Below are positions 28,478 through 36,647 of a DNA stretch of 64,000 nucleotides, piece after piece. This DNA is from CAUTNA01 sp964371145. Its GTDB lineage: Bacteria > Pseudomonadota > Alphaproteobacteria > Rs-D84. The notes under the pieces were generated by a model. It was given only the letters and a program-made list of their open reading frames with translations, was not told the DNA's origin and made no database searches. The DNA lies in NCBI GenBank assembly GCA_964371145.1, contig CAYJKO010000001.1:1-64000 (forward strand). The letters run 5' to 3'. The position numbers and the translations under genes were made by a program. Numbering within the stretch: position 1 is the stretch's first letter; the number at the start of each line of letters is the position of its first letter.

Positions 28478-29506
28478 ATGATTGAAAAAAACTGGATGAC
28501 TTTGATTAAACCAAAACGTTTAAATATCAAAGTAGACGAACATAACCCAAATATTGCAACATTGACCGCAGAACCATTAGAAAAAGGTTTCGGATTGACT
28601 ATGGGAACCGCATTGCGTCGCGTTTTGATGTCTTCATTGCAAGGTTGCGCACCAATTTATATTAAAATTGATGGCGTTCAACATGAATTTACAACTATCC
28701 CTGGTGCTCGCGAAGATGTAACAGACGTTGTGTTAAATATGAAAGGCGTTTATTTCAAAGCATTGACAGAAGGTCAACACAAAGCTTATTTAAAAGTTAA
28801 AGGCCCAGCCGTTGTAACAGCAGGTATGATTGAAACAACAGGCGGCGTAGAAGTTATGAACAAAGATGCAGAAATCTGCAATTTGGACAAAGGCGCGGAA
28901 TTAGACATGGAAATCTTGTTGGGTTCTGGTCGTGGATATGTTCCAGCATCTGCACATGGAACTGATTTTCCTTTGGGCGTTATCCCTATGGATTCTATTT
29001 ATTCTCCAATTTTAAACGTGTCAACAGCTGTGTCTGAAACACGTGTTGGTCAAAGCACAGACTTTGATAAATTAGAAATGGTTGTTAAAACAAACGGTTC
29101 TGTAACACCTGAAGATGCAATTGCATTCGCCAGCCGTATTTTGACAGACCAATTGAACGTATTCATTAATTTCGAAGATCCTGTATTAACAAGCAATGCA
29201 TCAGACGAAGACGCAGAAAAAGACGCGTTGCCATTTGATCCAAAATTATTGAAACATGTTGATGAATTAGAATTGTCTGTTCGTGCAAACAATTGTTTGA
29301 AAAACGACAAAATTAATTGGTTGGGCGAATTGGTGCAAAAAACAGAAAACGATATGTTGAAAACACCAAACTTTGGACGTAAAAGTTTGAATGAAATCAA
29401 AGCTCAATTAGAAGCTATGGGTCTGGGATTAGGAATGGAAGTTCCAGGTTGGCCACCAGAAAATATTTCTGAATTGGCTAAAAAATACGAAGATCCGTAT
29501 AAATAA
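28478..29506 (+). CDS. rpoA: RNA polymerase alpha subunit
   Basis: A 342-residue subunit that dimerises to nucleate polymerase assembly and contacts activators through its C-terminal domain. The N-terminal domain has TAEPLEKGFGLTMGTALRRV; the C-terminal domain has ELSVRANNCLKN and NFGRKSLNEIKAQLEAMGL. The start at 28478 (IEKNWMTLIKPKRL) matches alphaproteobacterial RpoA; in-frame upstream ATGs at 28412 and 28466 would add unrelated residues. No strong ribosome site is visible. Confidence 0.97.
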   Translation: MIEKNWMTLIKPKRLNIKVDEHNPNIATLTAEPLEKGFGLTMGTALRRVLMSSLQGCAPIYIKIDGVQHEFTTIPGAREDVTDVVLNMKGVYFKALTEGQHKAYLKVKGPAVVTAGMIETTGGVEVMNKDAEICNLDKGAELDMEILLGSGRGYVPASAHGTDFPLGVIPMDSIYSPILNVSTAVSETRVGQSTDFDKLEMVVKTNGSVTPEDAIAFASRILTDQLNVFINFEDPVLTSNASDEDAEKDALPFDPKLLKHVDELELSVRANNCLKNDKINWLGELVQKTENDMLKTPNFGRKSLNEIKAQLEAMGLGLGMEVPGWPPENISELAKKYEDPYK

Positions 29507-29512
29507 TAAACC

Positions 29513-29609
29513 GATGGTTTGGGGGAAACCCCAGACCGTCAAATAAAATCTGTGATTCTGATGATTTTATCGGGTTACAGAAATGTCTTGAATCCCGAAA
29601 TTATTCGGG
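29513..29609 (+). other. triple stem-loop spacer between rpoA and rplQ
   Basis: Three hairpins in one spacer: GATGGTTTGGGG / CCCCAGACCGTC with a GAAA tetraloop (29513-29540), ATAAAATC / GATTTTAT (29543-29570) and CCCGAA-ATTA-TTCGGG (29594-29609). None is followed by a T-run. Confidence 0.65.
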
Positions 29610-29632
29610 CTGCAAAATAAAAGGAGCGTAAC

Positions 29633-30097
29633 ATGAGACATATGAAAAAAGGACGTACATTTAACCGTGATACAAACGCACGTAAAGCATTATTCCGTGG
29701 TTTGGTTAAAAATTTAGTAGAACGTGAACAAATCAAAACAACTTTGCCAAAAGCTAAAGATTTACGTTCTGTTGTAGAAAAATTAATCACACGTGCAAAA
29801 GTTGACAGCGTTGCAAACCGTCGTTTGGTTGCTGCTGAAATCGGCGGAACAAATGCATCAACAGTTAAAAAATTGTTCGAAGTTTTGGGTCCTCGTTTCA
29901 AAGAACGTAATGGTGGATATACTCGCGTATTAAAAGCAGGTTTCCGTTATGGAGATGCTGCACCTATGGCGATCATCGAATTCGTTGAACGTGATGAAAA
30001 TGCAAAAAAACAACAACCTGTTGCAGAAGTTGCTGCGGACGCTGTTGTTGAAAAACCAAAAAAATCAGCAAAAAAAGCAGAAGCTGCTGCTGAATAA
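29633..30097 (+). CDS. rplQ: 50S ribosomal protein L17 with Lys/Ala-rich tail
   Basis: A 154-residue L17. [20 protein letters not shown] and [20 protein letters not shown] are diagnostic. About 35 residues after the normal end are Ala, Val and Lys-rich ([17 protein letters not shown]), an extension common in some alphaproteobacteria. Confidence 0.96.
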   Translation: MRHMKKGRTFNRDTNARKALFRGLVKNLVEREQIKTTLPKAKDLRSVVEKLITRAKVDSVANRRLVAAEIGGTNASTVKKLFEVLGPRFKERNGGYTRVLKAGFRYGDAAPMAIIEFVERDENAKKQQPVAEVAADAVVEKPKKSAKKAEAAAE

Positions 30098-30117
30098 TAT
30101 TGTGGTTAGAAAATCTA

Positions 30118-30151
30118 AAAACACCCCGATTTTTTCTGGGTGTTTTTTTGT
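30118..30151 (+). terminator. rho-independent terminator after rplQ
   Basis: ACACCC / GGGTGT stem followed by a long T-run. Confidence 0.85.
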
Positions 30152-30160
30152 TTTTGTTTC

Positions 30161-30189
30161 TTGTTTAAATATGTCTTTTGTGATAAAAT
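30161..30189 (+). promoter_or_regulatory. promoter of the 997-residue cysteine-rich protein
   Basis: -35 TTGTTT (30161-30166), 17-base spacer ending TGA, -10 TAAAAT (30184-30189), an extended -10. The same -35 and -10 occur on the minus strand at 40897-40925. Confidence 0.65.
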
Positions 30190-30212
30190 ATACATAAAGA
30201 AAAGGCGTTTAT

Positions 30213-33206
30213 ATGAGAAAGAATGTATTTTTATCATTGGTTTTATTTGGGTTTTCCGGGTTTTTTATGATTGCGGATGCAGCGACACGTGCTACATCTG
30301 GTCGTGCGGCGCCTCGCGCACCGGTTGCAACGACGGCTGCGGCAACATCTTCTGCGCCTAAAACAGTTGCAGCGCGCAGCGCGACAAATGTTTTGCCAAC
30401 GACGAATGCAACAACGGCTTCTGTATCTACGCGTACGACGGCGCCTCGTGGGGCGACGGCAACAACCACGACAGCAACCCCATCTGTTGGTGTGGCGGCG
30501 CGTGCGGCGACCAAACAAAAAGTTGTGGGTTATGGAACGACCGTTACAGCCGCGTCAGATAATATTGTGATAGACGGACAATGTCGTGAAAAATTCTTCG
30601 GATGTATGGATGCTTTTTGTATGTTAGATAATGTGTCCGGTGGCAGATGTATGTGCAGTGATAAAAAGACAGATTTAGATATCGTTTTGGAAGAAATCCA
30701 AGAATTGGATGCAGAAAGTTACCGTATGGCAACGACTGGCGTTGAAAAAATTCAAATGGGCGCGGACGCGGCATTGGTTCAGGCTGAAATAGACAGAGTT
30801 ACCGCAAAAGAGGAAGAAGAAAAAAATAAAATTGATTTTTCTGCGTGGGATAATTCGGATATGTTCTCTATGGACGTCGAAGATATTTTCGGGACTGGCA
30901 CAAGTGGTGATCCTTTTGGTGGTAAAACAGGTGATGCTTTGTTGGGTGATGTTACAAAATTATGCCAAGAACAAACACCAGAATGTCGTTCTGAATTTGA
31001 TATGTTGGCTTTGATGTATGCGCAAAATATTCGTTCTGATTGTACGGCGTACGAAAATGAATTAAAAAGACAAAAAAGTGAAAGTGCTTCAAAATTGGCT
31101 GTGGCTGAAAAAGCTTTGCGTACGGCGGCATTGGATGTAGTTCAATCTGCAAATAAATGGGATTTGGGGCAATGCACAATTGAATTTAAAAATTGTATGA
31201 TTGATACAGGTGGATGTGGCTCTGATTTTAAAGGATGTGTTGGAATTGCTGCGGCAGAGAACGCCGCAACAAAAAAAGGTTTGCGTTCTAATTCAGCCGT
31301 CTATGATATAGAAGGTTCTGCCACAAAAATATCTGTTTATGCATCAACATATGATGCGTTGGAATCTAAAAAGCCGTTATGTATGAATGTAACTGAATCT
31401 TGCGTTGCGGTAAAAGATCAGGTTTGGGATACGTTTTTGCGTGAAGTAGGGCCACAATTAAAAACGGCAGAATTATTGGCTGAATCAGATTTAAGAACGT
31501 CTTGTATATCTAATATATCAGATTGTTTTCAAAAAGCGTGTAAAGACACAATTGATCCAAACGATCCGGATGGTTCATACGATTTATGTTTGTCTCGTCC
31601 CGAGGCTTTGGAGTCTTTATGTCGTGTGCAAATTGAACCGTGTCAGGCTGCCGAGCCTATGATTATGGATTTTGTAAATGCGCGTTTGGCGTCTATGCGA
31701 GTTGATGCATGTACGTCACAAGTCAAATCTTGTTTACAATCTGCCGACAGATGTGGCGAAGATTATATGGGTTGTGTTGGGTTGGATACAGATACAATTA
31801 TACGTATGTGTCCGACGGATAAATTAACCGGTTGTCAAGAATCTTATTCTGATGAAGATGTCGGAACAAATGTTGTTGGCGAAGACGCAATATATGCAAA
31901 ATTAGAAACATTGGTGCAAGGTTTGATGTTAAATATGGACAATGCATTTTTAACACAATGTCAGGCGGCCGTAGATGAAAAAATGTTGGAAATTTGTGGC
32001 GCGACCGACAATTGTGATCAATTAACGGTGTCAGAATTCACGGGCTTGTCTTCTTTGAAATATGGGGTGTGCGAAATAGGTGAAAACGGTTCTATCAACT
32101 ATAACGGTTGCAGAACAGGTGCAGAACAAATTTCAGATGCTGAATTGGGCAAAAACGAAATGGGTGACGTATTGGCTTTGTCGCCTACGATATACGGAAC
32201 AATTCATTGGGGTGCAATAGATGTGACATATCCAACGGGCGCAGGTAATGTTTCTTTGACTTCTTTTGCGGATTATAAAGCAAAATTAAATAATATGCAG
32301 CCAAGTGGATTGTTTACGTTGGCGGATGTTACAAAAGCCGTTCATCCGAACAGTATTTCTGCTGCGGTTGCGACATCGATTGCGGAACAAAATGCACATG
32401 CTGAAATTGTATCGTTGCAAACATCCATTAATCGTGCGATATCTGTTTTGGAATCGGATCCGACAATTCAATATTGTATGACCGGACGCCAAGTCCAAGG
32501 TATGAACGATACGTTCATAGGTGATGGTACAGCGCGCTTCCCAGAATTAACATATGAATCAAAAGCTTTGATTGCAAATTCTGCATTACAAGTTGCGCGT
32601 AAAAATTACGAAGCAAAATATGATGAATATTCAACGCAAATGTCTGCGGATGCGGTTTCTTTGGTTGAACGTATGACGGGTGTTGCCGATACGGAAATCG
32701 CACGCAGTTCTTGTTTGTCTTTGGCGAATAAAACTATGTCTGCTGCTGCGGCTGAAAATCAAAGCACTGCTGGCGATGACGCTGCTGCTGCTGCGGGTGT
32801 TGCTGTCGGTGGATTGGCAACAGCGGGTGCGGTTGTGGGTGCGACGACTGCAACTTATGTTGGCGGAACTGTGACCGCTGCGTTGATGACAATACCAGTT
32901 GCGGGTTGGATTGCGGCCGCGGCCGTTGGTTTGGCTTTGGGGACCAAGGCGATAATTGATTCCGCAAATAAAAAAGCACAAAACAACAGAAACGATGCAA
33001 AATTTGATGGTGTTATGGAAAATGAATTGACCGCAACAAAGGTTGAAAATGAATATAATTTCAAAAAAACAACAACGGCTAATTTCAATATGGATTCCAG
33101 ATCTTGTTCTGTTTGTACAACCACAACAAATTGTGCAAATACGAAAAAATCTTATTGTAAAGAATGGGCAGAGCCGGTAGAAAATTGTCAAACAATTCAA
33201 TATTAA
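30213..33206 (+). CDS. large exported cysteine-rich protein (family member 1)
   Basis: A 997-residue protein. Residues 1-23 form a Sec signal. Residues about 24-110 are low complexity in Ala, Thr, Arg and Ser with RSAT-like words. A signature Cys cluster follows (CREKFFGCMDAFCML ... RCMCSDK). Then come repeated four-Cys modules, for example CTIEFKNCMIDTGGCGSDF and CLQSADRCGEDYMGC, and the motif DQVWDTFLREV. Near the end a long Ala/Gly/Val hydrophobic region (about 855-915) could form one or two membrane or glycine-zipper helices, followed by a Cys-rich tail (SCSVCTTTTNC). It is probably periplasmic or surface-exposed and disulfide-rich. No enzyme motif was seen. Close relative of the genes at 60.1 and 63 kb. 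Confidence 0.8.
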   Translation: MRKNVFLSLVLFGFSGFFMIADAATRATSGRAAPRAPVATTAAATSSAPKTVAARSATNVLPTTNATTASVSTRTTAPRGATATTTTATPSVGVAARAATKQKVVGYGTTVTAASDNIVIDGQCREKFFGCMDAFCMLDNVSGGRCMCSDKKTDLDIVLEEIQELDAESYRMATTGVEKIQMGADAALVQAEIDRVTAKEEEEKNKIDFSAWDNSDMFSMDVEDIFGTGTSGDPFGGKTGDALLGDVTKLCQEQTPECRSEFDMLALMYAQNIRSDCTAYENELKRQKSESASKLAVAEKALRTAALDVVQSANKWDLGQCTIEFKNCMIDTGGCGSDFKGCVGIAAAENAATKKGLRSNSAVYDIEGSATKISVYASTYDALESKKPLCMNVTESCVAVKDQVWDTFLREVGPQLKTAELLAESDLRTSCISNISDCFQKACKDTIDPNDPDGSYDLCLSRPEALESLCRVQIEPCQAAEPMIMDFVNARLASMRVDACTSQVKSCLQSADRCGEDYMGCVGLDTDTIIRMCPTDKLTGCQESYSDEDVGTNVVGEDAIYAKLETLVQGLMLNMDNAFLTQCQAAVDEKMLEICGATDNCDQLTVSEFTGLSSLKYGVCEIGENGSINYNGCRTGAEQISDAELGKNEMGDVLALSPTIYGTIHWGAIDVTYPTGAGNVSLTSFADYKAKLNNMQPSGLFTLADVTKAVHPNSISAAVATSIAEQNAHAEIVSLQTSINRAISVLESDPTIQYCMTGRQVQGMNDTFIGDGTARFPELTYESKALIANSALQVARKNYEAKYDEYSTQMSADAVSLVERMTGVADTEIARSSCLSLANKTMSAAAAENQSTAGDDAAAAAGVAVGGLATAGAVVGATTATYVGGTVTAALMTIPVAGWIAAAAVGLALGTKAIIDSANKKAQNNRNDAKFDGVMENELTATKVENEYNFKKTTTANFNMDSRSCSVCTTTTNCANTKKSYCKEWAEPVENCQTIQY

Positions 33207-33207
33207 A

Positions 33208-33239
33208 AAAAAGGGTGGGGTAATCCCACCCTTTTTTTA
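33208..33239. terminator. bidirectional terminator
   Basis: AAAGGGTGGG / CCCACCCTTT stem flanked by A and T runs, shared by the convergent genes on each side; the minus-strand stop codon is in its right arm. Confidence 0.9.
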
Positions 33240-34124
33240 TTCGGTCATATCAATAATGTCGGAAATTGTATCAATTATTTTTATGTCTAATTTTTCGCAA
33301 ATATTTTTTAATTCGGTATTGTTTTTGTCGCCGTCATTTACAATGTACAATATTGGTTTTTTGTTTTCAGATTTTGATATGTCGGATAATTTTTCAATGT
33401 TTGATAATTGTTCGGATGAATGAAATTCCATAATTACAAAATCAGATACAATTATTAATTCTTCGCGTGTTTCGTATTTTGTTTCAATTATATCAAAAAT
33501 TTCTGTTAATTCAGATTTTGACTCGGACGGTTCTGGCGATGTGGAATTAAAAGACATTTCCGTAAAATTCAATGCGTCTGTTTTTTCAGGTTCGAGTGCG
33601 TCAAAACTAAAATCTAAATCTAATGCGGTGTCCGTTTTGTCGTCGCGTTTGACGTGTTTCGATTCCGGTTTTGGATTTATTTCGGCGATTTCAGATTTGT
33701 TGAAATTTACAATTTTGCTTGGGAATCGTCTGGCTTTTAAATATGCACCAATTAATTCAGATGGCATCCCGTCTGGAAATTTTTCAGGTTCGGGTTCGGT
33801 GTCTTGTATTTTTTCTTCTGGTTTTGGTGTTTCGGTCTTTGTTTTTTTTGGTAAAAAATTTGGGAAATTAATTGGGTATTTGCCAGATGTTATTGTCATA
33901 TATAATGTTGCAAAATATGTCGGAATGGATGCAAATAAAATTAATCCAAATGTAAATCCGGCGATGCCGTGCAATCGTGCGCGCGATAAAATTATCCAAT
34001 GTTGTTTGACAAAAATATTAAAATCAAACAATATGTATAATAATAAAAATAACGTAAATACGTAAAAAAACGTCCAAATTACGGGCTTTTTTAATATTGT
34101 AAAGATTTTTTTTAAATTTGTCAT
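33237..34124 (-). CDS. two-helix membrane protein with acidic linker and alpha/beta C-terminal domain
   Basis: A 295-residue protein. Two hydrophobic segments lie at about 14-37 and 53-75. A Pro/Glu/Lys-rich linker (about 90-210) contains PKPEEKIQDTEPEPEK. The last 80 residues look like a small alpha/beta domain (EELIIVSDFVIMEFHSSEQL ... KPILYIVNDGD ... IKIIDTISDIID), reminiscent of a response-regulator fold without a clear phosphoacceptor set. The start at 34124 is favoured because a TTGACA/TAAAAT promoter ends eight bases upstream; the longer frame from 34160 begins inside the promoter. No ribosome site. Function unknown. Confidence 0.7.
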   Translation of the reverse strand: MTNLKKIFTILKKPVIWTFFYVFTLFLLLYILFDFNIFVKQHWIILSRARLHGIAGFTFGLILFASIPTYFATLYMTITSGKYPINFPNFLPKKTKTETPKPEEKIQDTEPEPEKFPDGMPSELIGAYLKARRFPSKIVNFNKSEIAEINPKPESKHVKRDDKTDTALDLDFSFDALEPEKTDALNFTEMSFNSTSPEPSESKSELTEIFDIIETKYETREELIIVSDFVIMEFHSSEQLSNIEKLSDISKSENKKPILYIVNDGDKNNTELKNICEKLDIKIIDTISDIIDMTE

Positions 34125-34132
34125 ATGTCTGT

Positions 34133-34160
34133 ATTTTATACCGACAGTTAATTTTGTCAA
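34133..34160 (-). promoter_or_regulatory. leaderless promoter of the membrane protein gene
   Basis: On the minus strand: perfect -35 TTGACA (34155-34160), 16-base spacer, -10 TAAAAT (34133-34138), then only eight bases to the ATG. Confidence 0.65.
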
Positions 34161-34225
34161 GTTTTTAATTGTCTAATTATTTTTTGTAAAAAATGTAATT
34201 TTCGCTTTTTTTTGATCCGGTTTTG

Positions 34226-34234
34226 TGATAAAAT
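34226..34234 (+). promoter_or_regulatory. extended -10 of the 595-residue cysteine protein gene
   Basis: TGA plus TAAAAT, identical to the extended -10 upstream of the 30213 and 62979 genes. A clear -35 at the right distance is not seen. Confidence 0.5.
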
Positions 34235-34257
34235 GTATTTATTACAAGGGAGAAAAT

Positions 34258-36045
34258 ATGTATAAAATATTAAAAACATTTGGTTTGTCTATGTTGGGAT
34301 TGGGTGCCGTTATGACGGGTGCCGATGCCGTTACCGCACGTGCAGGTGGTGCGATTGCAACCCCACAGGTTCAACGTATGCCAACTATGACCGTTTTTCC
34401 AGGCGGGGCGACCGGGAACATTGTTCAACCGAACGTTACACCGACGCCAACAACACCTACAACTCCAGAGGTTGAAGAAGAGGCTGTTGAATATTCTAAA
34501 AATGCATGTATGAAAGATATTTTGGCTTGTATTGAAAATGGTGCGTTGCCAAATGGTTTAAACGATATGTTTAATGTAGATTTACGTAATTCTATTATTA
34601 ACGGTATGAATTTATGTGCATTGCAAGTTGAATCTTGTATTGCAAACGTGACTGAAAATGGGCAATCTGTTTATGACGATGCAAACGATGTATGGCAAGA
34701 CTTCAACTCCCGCGAAGTTCAACCTGCATATTATTCATTTGTATTACGCAGAACAGGTTTGACTCCGAACCAGGCTGAAAACACATGTTGGTTGTTGGAC
34801 AGAAACGTATACGGTTCTTCTTTTGCTGCGATTAATGCAACAGGCAAAGTAACATCTGAATACGATCAACAAATTAATCCATATAATGATACAGCCGGAT
34901 CAGAAAAATTCAATTCCCAAGGTTTGAATGTTAATGATGATGGTAAAGTTGATGCGGAACGCGGACATTATGCTCGTTGGGATGCGGTCAATGGTGAATG
35001 TTTGGTGCGTATTGCCGCATATAATAAAGACAAAGCAATTACGAACGAAACTTTATGGGGATTGATGGGAAATAAAGATAGTGCAGAAGCATGGGTTTCC
35101 GCCGGTGATAATTTCGAATGCGATAAAGATTTGTTCGGATTTTATTTGATGCGTGACACTGCAAACGTTGCGTTAATCGGTGGTACGGCGACAGTTGTTG
35201 GTACAGGTACGGCCGCAATAATCGAAGGTTCGCAAAAAGCAAAAGAGGCCGACAGTGCATCGAATTTTGATTGTGCCAATAAACAATCTTTGGCGGATTT
35301 GAACGATAAATTAAGAACGCATGAAGGCATCTTATTGGCATATGTTGAAGAAACATTGCCTTTGACCGAAAATTCTTGTAATGAATTGTTGGAATACAAC
35401 AAAAGATTCGAAAGTGCAAAAACTGTTATTGCAAAAGAGGATAAAACAACTGATAGCAGAAAATTTCACAGTCTTATAAGTTTAGATGCGATTAACAGTG
35501 TTGTTTGTGGTGAGGGTGCGGAAGATTGTACAGACGAACGTGATGATATCGATAGACAAGTAACTGAATTTGATAAAGTATCTAGTGTTTTAAGCAAAGG
35601 TTATAAAGAAAAAAGCAAAAGCTTTGCGGGTACTGCTTGGACTGCGGGTATTGGTGCGGGTGCAACGGGTGTCGCTACTGCGATTACAGCATTCGTTGAA
35701 TCAAATAACATCAGCTGTCGCGTAGGTGACGGATTGGATACGGTTGCTTTCAACAAATCATACACAGTTGATTCTTTGAAAGATTATTATGTAAAATGGG
35801 ATTTGGAATTGCCAGATACGATTTTATTAGAAGCCGTAGATTCCAGAACTTGGTATGATGCATGTGCTGAGATTACTAATCTGTCTGATTGTGATTTGGC
35901 TCAAATGAAATATGATCCACGTGACGCAAGCAAAGATACAGAATATGTTGATGGTGCGTGTATGGCTTCCGGTAACGGATGTGTGGGTAATACAGCCGTT
36001 ATCGAATCTACGATTGGATATGAGGGTTCTTTAACCGTGAAATAA
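34258..36045 (+). CDS. exported cysteine-containing protein (family member 2)
   Basis: A 595-residue protein. A Sec signal (ILKTFGLSMLGLGAVMTGADA) is followed by a Pro/Thr-rich linker (about 40-75). The mature part has the pattern ACMKDILACIENG and CALQVESCIANV, then DANDVWQDFNSREV, which resembles DQVWDTFLREV of the 997-residue protein. Two small-residue hydrophobic segments are present (about 300-322 and 463-485, IGAGATGVATAITAF). The C-terminus has several Cys. The start at 34258 has an AAGGGAGAAAA ribosome site. Probably periplasmic or envelope-associated; function unknown. Confidence 0.75.
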   Translation: MYKILKTFGLSMLGLGAVMTGADAVTARAGGAIATPQVQRMPTMTVFPGGATGNIVQPNVTPTPTTPTTPEVEEEAVEYSKNACMKDILACIENGALPNGLNDMFNVDLRNSIINGMNLCALQVESCIANVTENGQSVYDDANDVWQDFNSREVQPAYYSFVLRRTGLTPNQAENTCWLLDRNVYGSSFAAINATGKVTSEYDQQINPYNDTAGSEKFNSQGLNVNDDGKVDAERGHYARWDAVNGECLVRIAAYNKDKAITNETLWGLMGNKDSAEAWVSAGDNFECDKDLFGFYLMRDTANVALIGGTATVVGTGTAAIIEGSQKAKEADSASNFDCANKQSLADLNDKLRTHEGILLAYVEETLPLTENSCNELLEYNKRFESAKTVIAKEDKTTDSRKFHSLISLDAINSVVCGEGAEDCTDERDDIDRQVTEFDKVSSVLSKGYKEKSKSFAGTAWTAGIGAGATGVATAITAFVESNNISCRVGDGLDTVAFNKSYTVDSLKDYYVKWDLELPDTILLEAVDSRTWYDACAEITNLSDCDLAQMKYDPRDASKDTEYVDGACMASGNGCVGNTAVIESTIGYEGSLTVK

Positions 36046-36047
36046 AT

Positions 36048-36080
36048 AAAAAAAATCCCGCAATTGCGGGATTTTTTTTA
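36048..36080 (+). terminator. rho-independent terminator after the 595-residue protein gene
   Basis: ATCCCGCAATTGCGGGAT palindrome with flanking A and T runs. Confidence 0.9.
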
Positions 36081-36101
36081 CCATGTTAATTAAATTTTAT
36101 G

Positions 36102-36128
36102 CAGACCGTATAACGGTCTGTTTTTTTT
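36102..36128 (+). terminator. second, tandem terminator
   Basis: CAGACCGT / ACGGTCTG stem followed by eight T on the plus strand, 30 bases after the first terminator. Confidence 0.75.
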
Positions 36129-36518
36129 AATCATTCCAATTCGCGGATGTGGGACAATGTTCGCACGGATGTCAAAGTCGTCATCATACAACCCCGTTTG
36201 TCTGGCAATCCAGTTGGTGAAGAGAATGAAAAGTTTGTAAATCGCACGGCGATTACATTAACCGGCTTGGATTATTCTTGCGCTCTTGGCAGTAATGCAC
36301 CAAATGTTTGCGGGCGATTGTCTTATTTTGATTTTCATTCCGCGGGTTCGTGTTCAGATTTATATATCGCGCCCAATAATTTTATTTTTTGTTTTAATGT
36401 GTTTATTGATGGCAAAGCCTTGGAATATGTAATTTCAAAATTAAATGTGTCATTGGGGTCTATGTTTTTATATTTAAATTTGCTGTTTTCGCGCATGTTA
36501 TTCTCCTGTTATTTATTA
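36129..36518. other. gene-poor stretch with short minus-strand frames
   Basis: No convincing gene. On the minus strand an ATG at 36496 with a very good AGGAG site opens a 53-residue frame (MRENSKFKYKNIDPNDTF...) that stops at 36336; the next frame overlaps it as ATGA and runs 26 residues to a TAA, after which the same frame stays open through GLYDDDFDIRANIVPHPRIG to about 36094. The pattern could be two tiny coupled genes or the remains of one gene with frameshift and stop. A plus-strand frame 36147-36542 has no ribosome site and is not called. Confidence 0.4.
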
Positions 36519-36548
36519 ATAAAAAAAAACGCCTTTGAATAAAAGCGG
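36519..36548 (-). terminator. terminator of the minus-strand three-gene operon
   Basis: Read on the minus strand, CGCTTT-TATTC-AAAGGCG (one bulge) is followed by nine T. It lies about 100 bases beyond the stop of the EGF-like cysteine protein gene. Confidence 0.6.
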
Positions 36549-36647
36549 TTAGAGTTTCAACACAATTGAAATTGCAAACTTTTTTTAATTGTTGCTGTGT
36601 GAAAGTATATTGGTGATCCGGAAAATTATTTAAAATTCAATTTAATA

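Noticed and set aside
30270..30520. CRISPR-like or tandem DNA repeat in the Thr/Ala-rich linker
   Set aside because: Repetition is at the level of amino acid composition; no regular spacing or conserved DNA unit.
32631..33200. Antisense frame of 189 residues over the end of the 997-residue gene
   Set aside because: Shadow of the real gene with Arg/Cys/Ser-rich nonsense composition.
36147..36542. Plus-strand frame of 131 residues
   Set aside because: No ribosome site, composition unlike neighbours, and it begins just after two tandem terminators.
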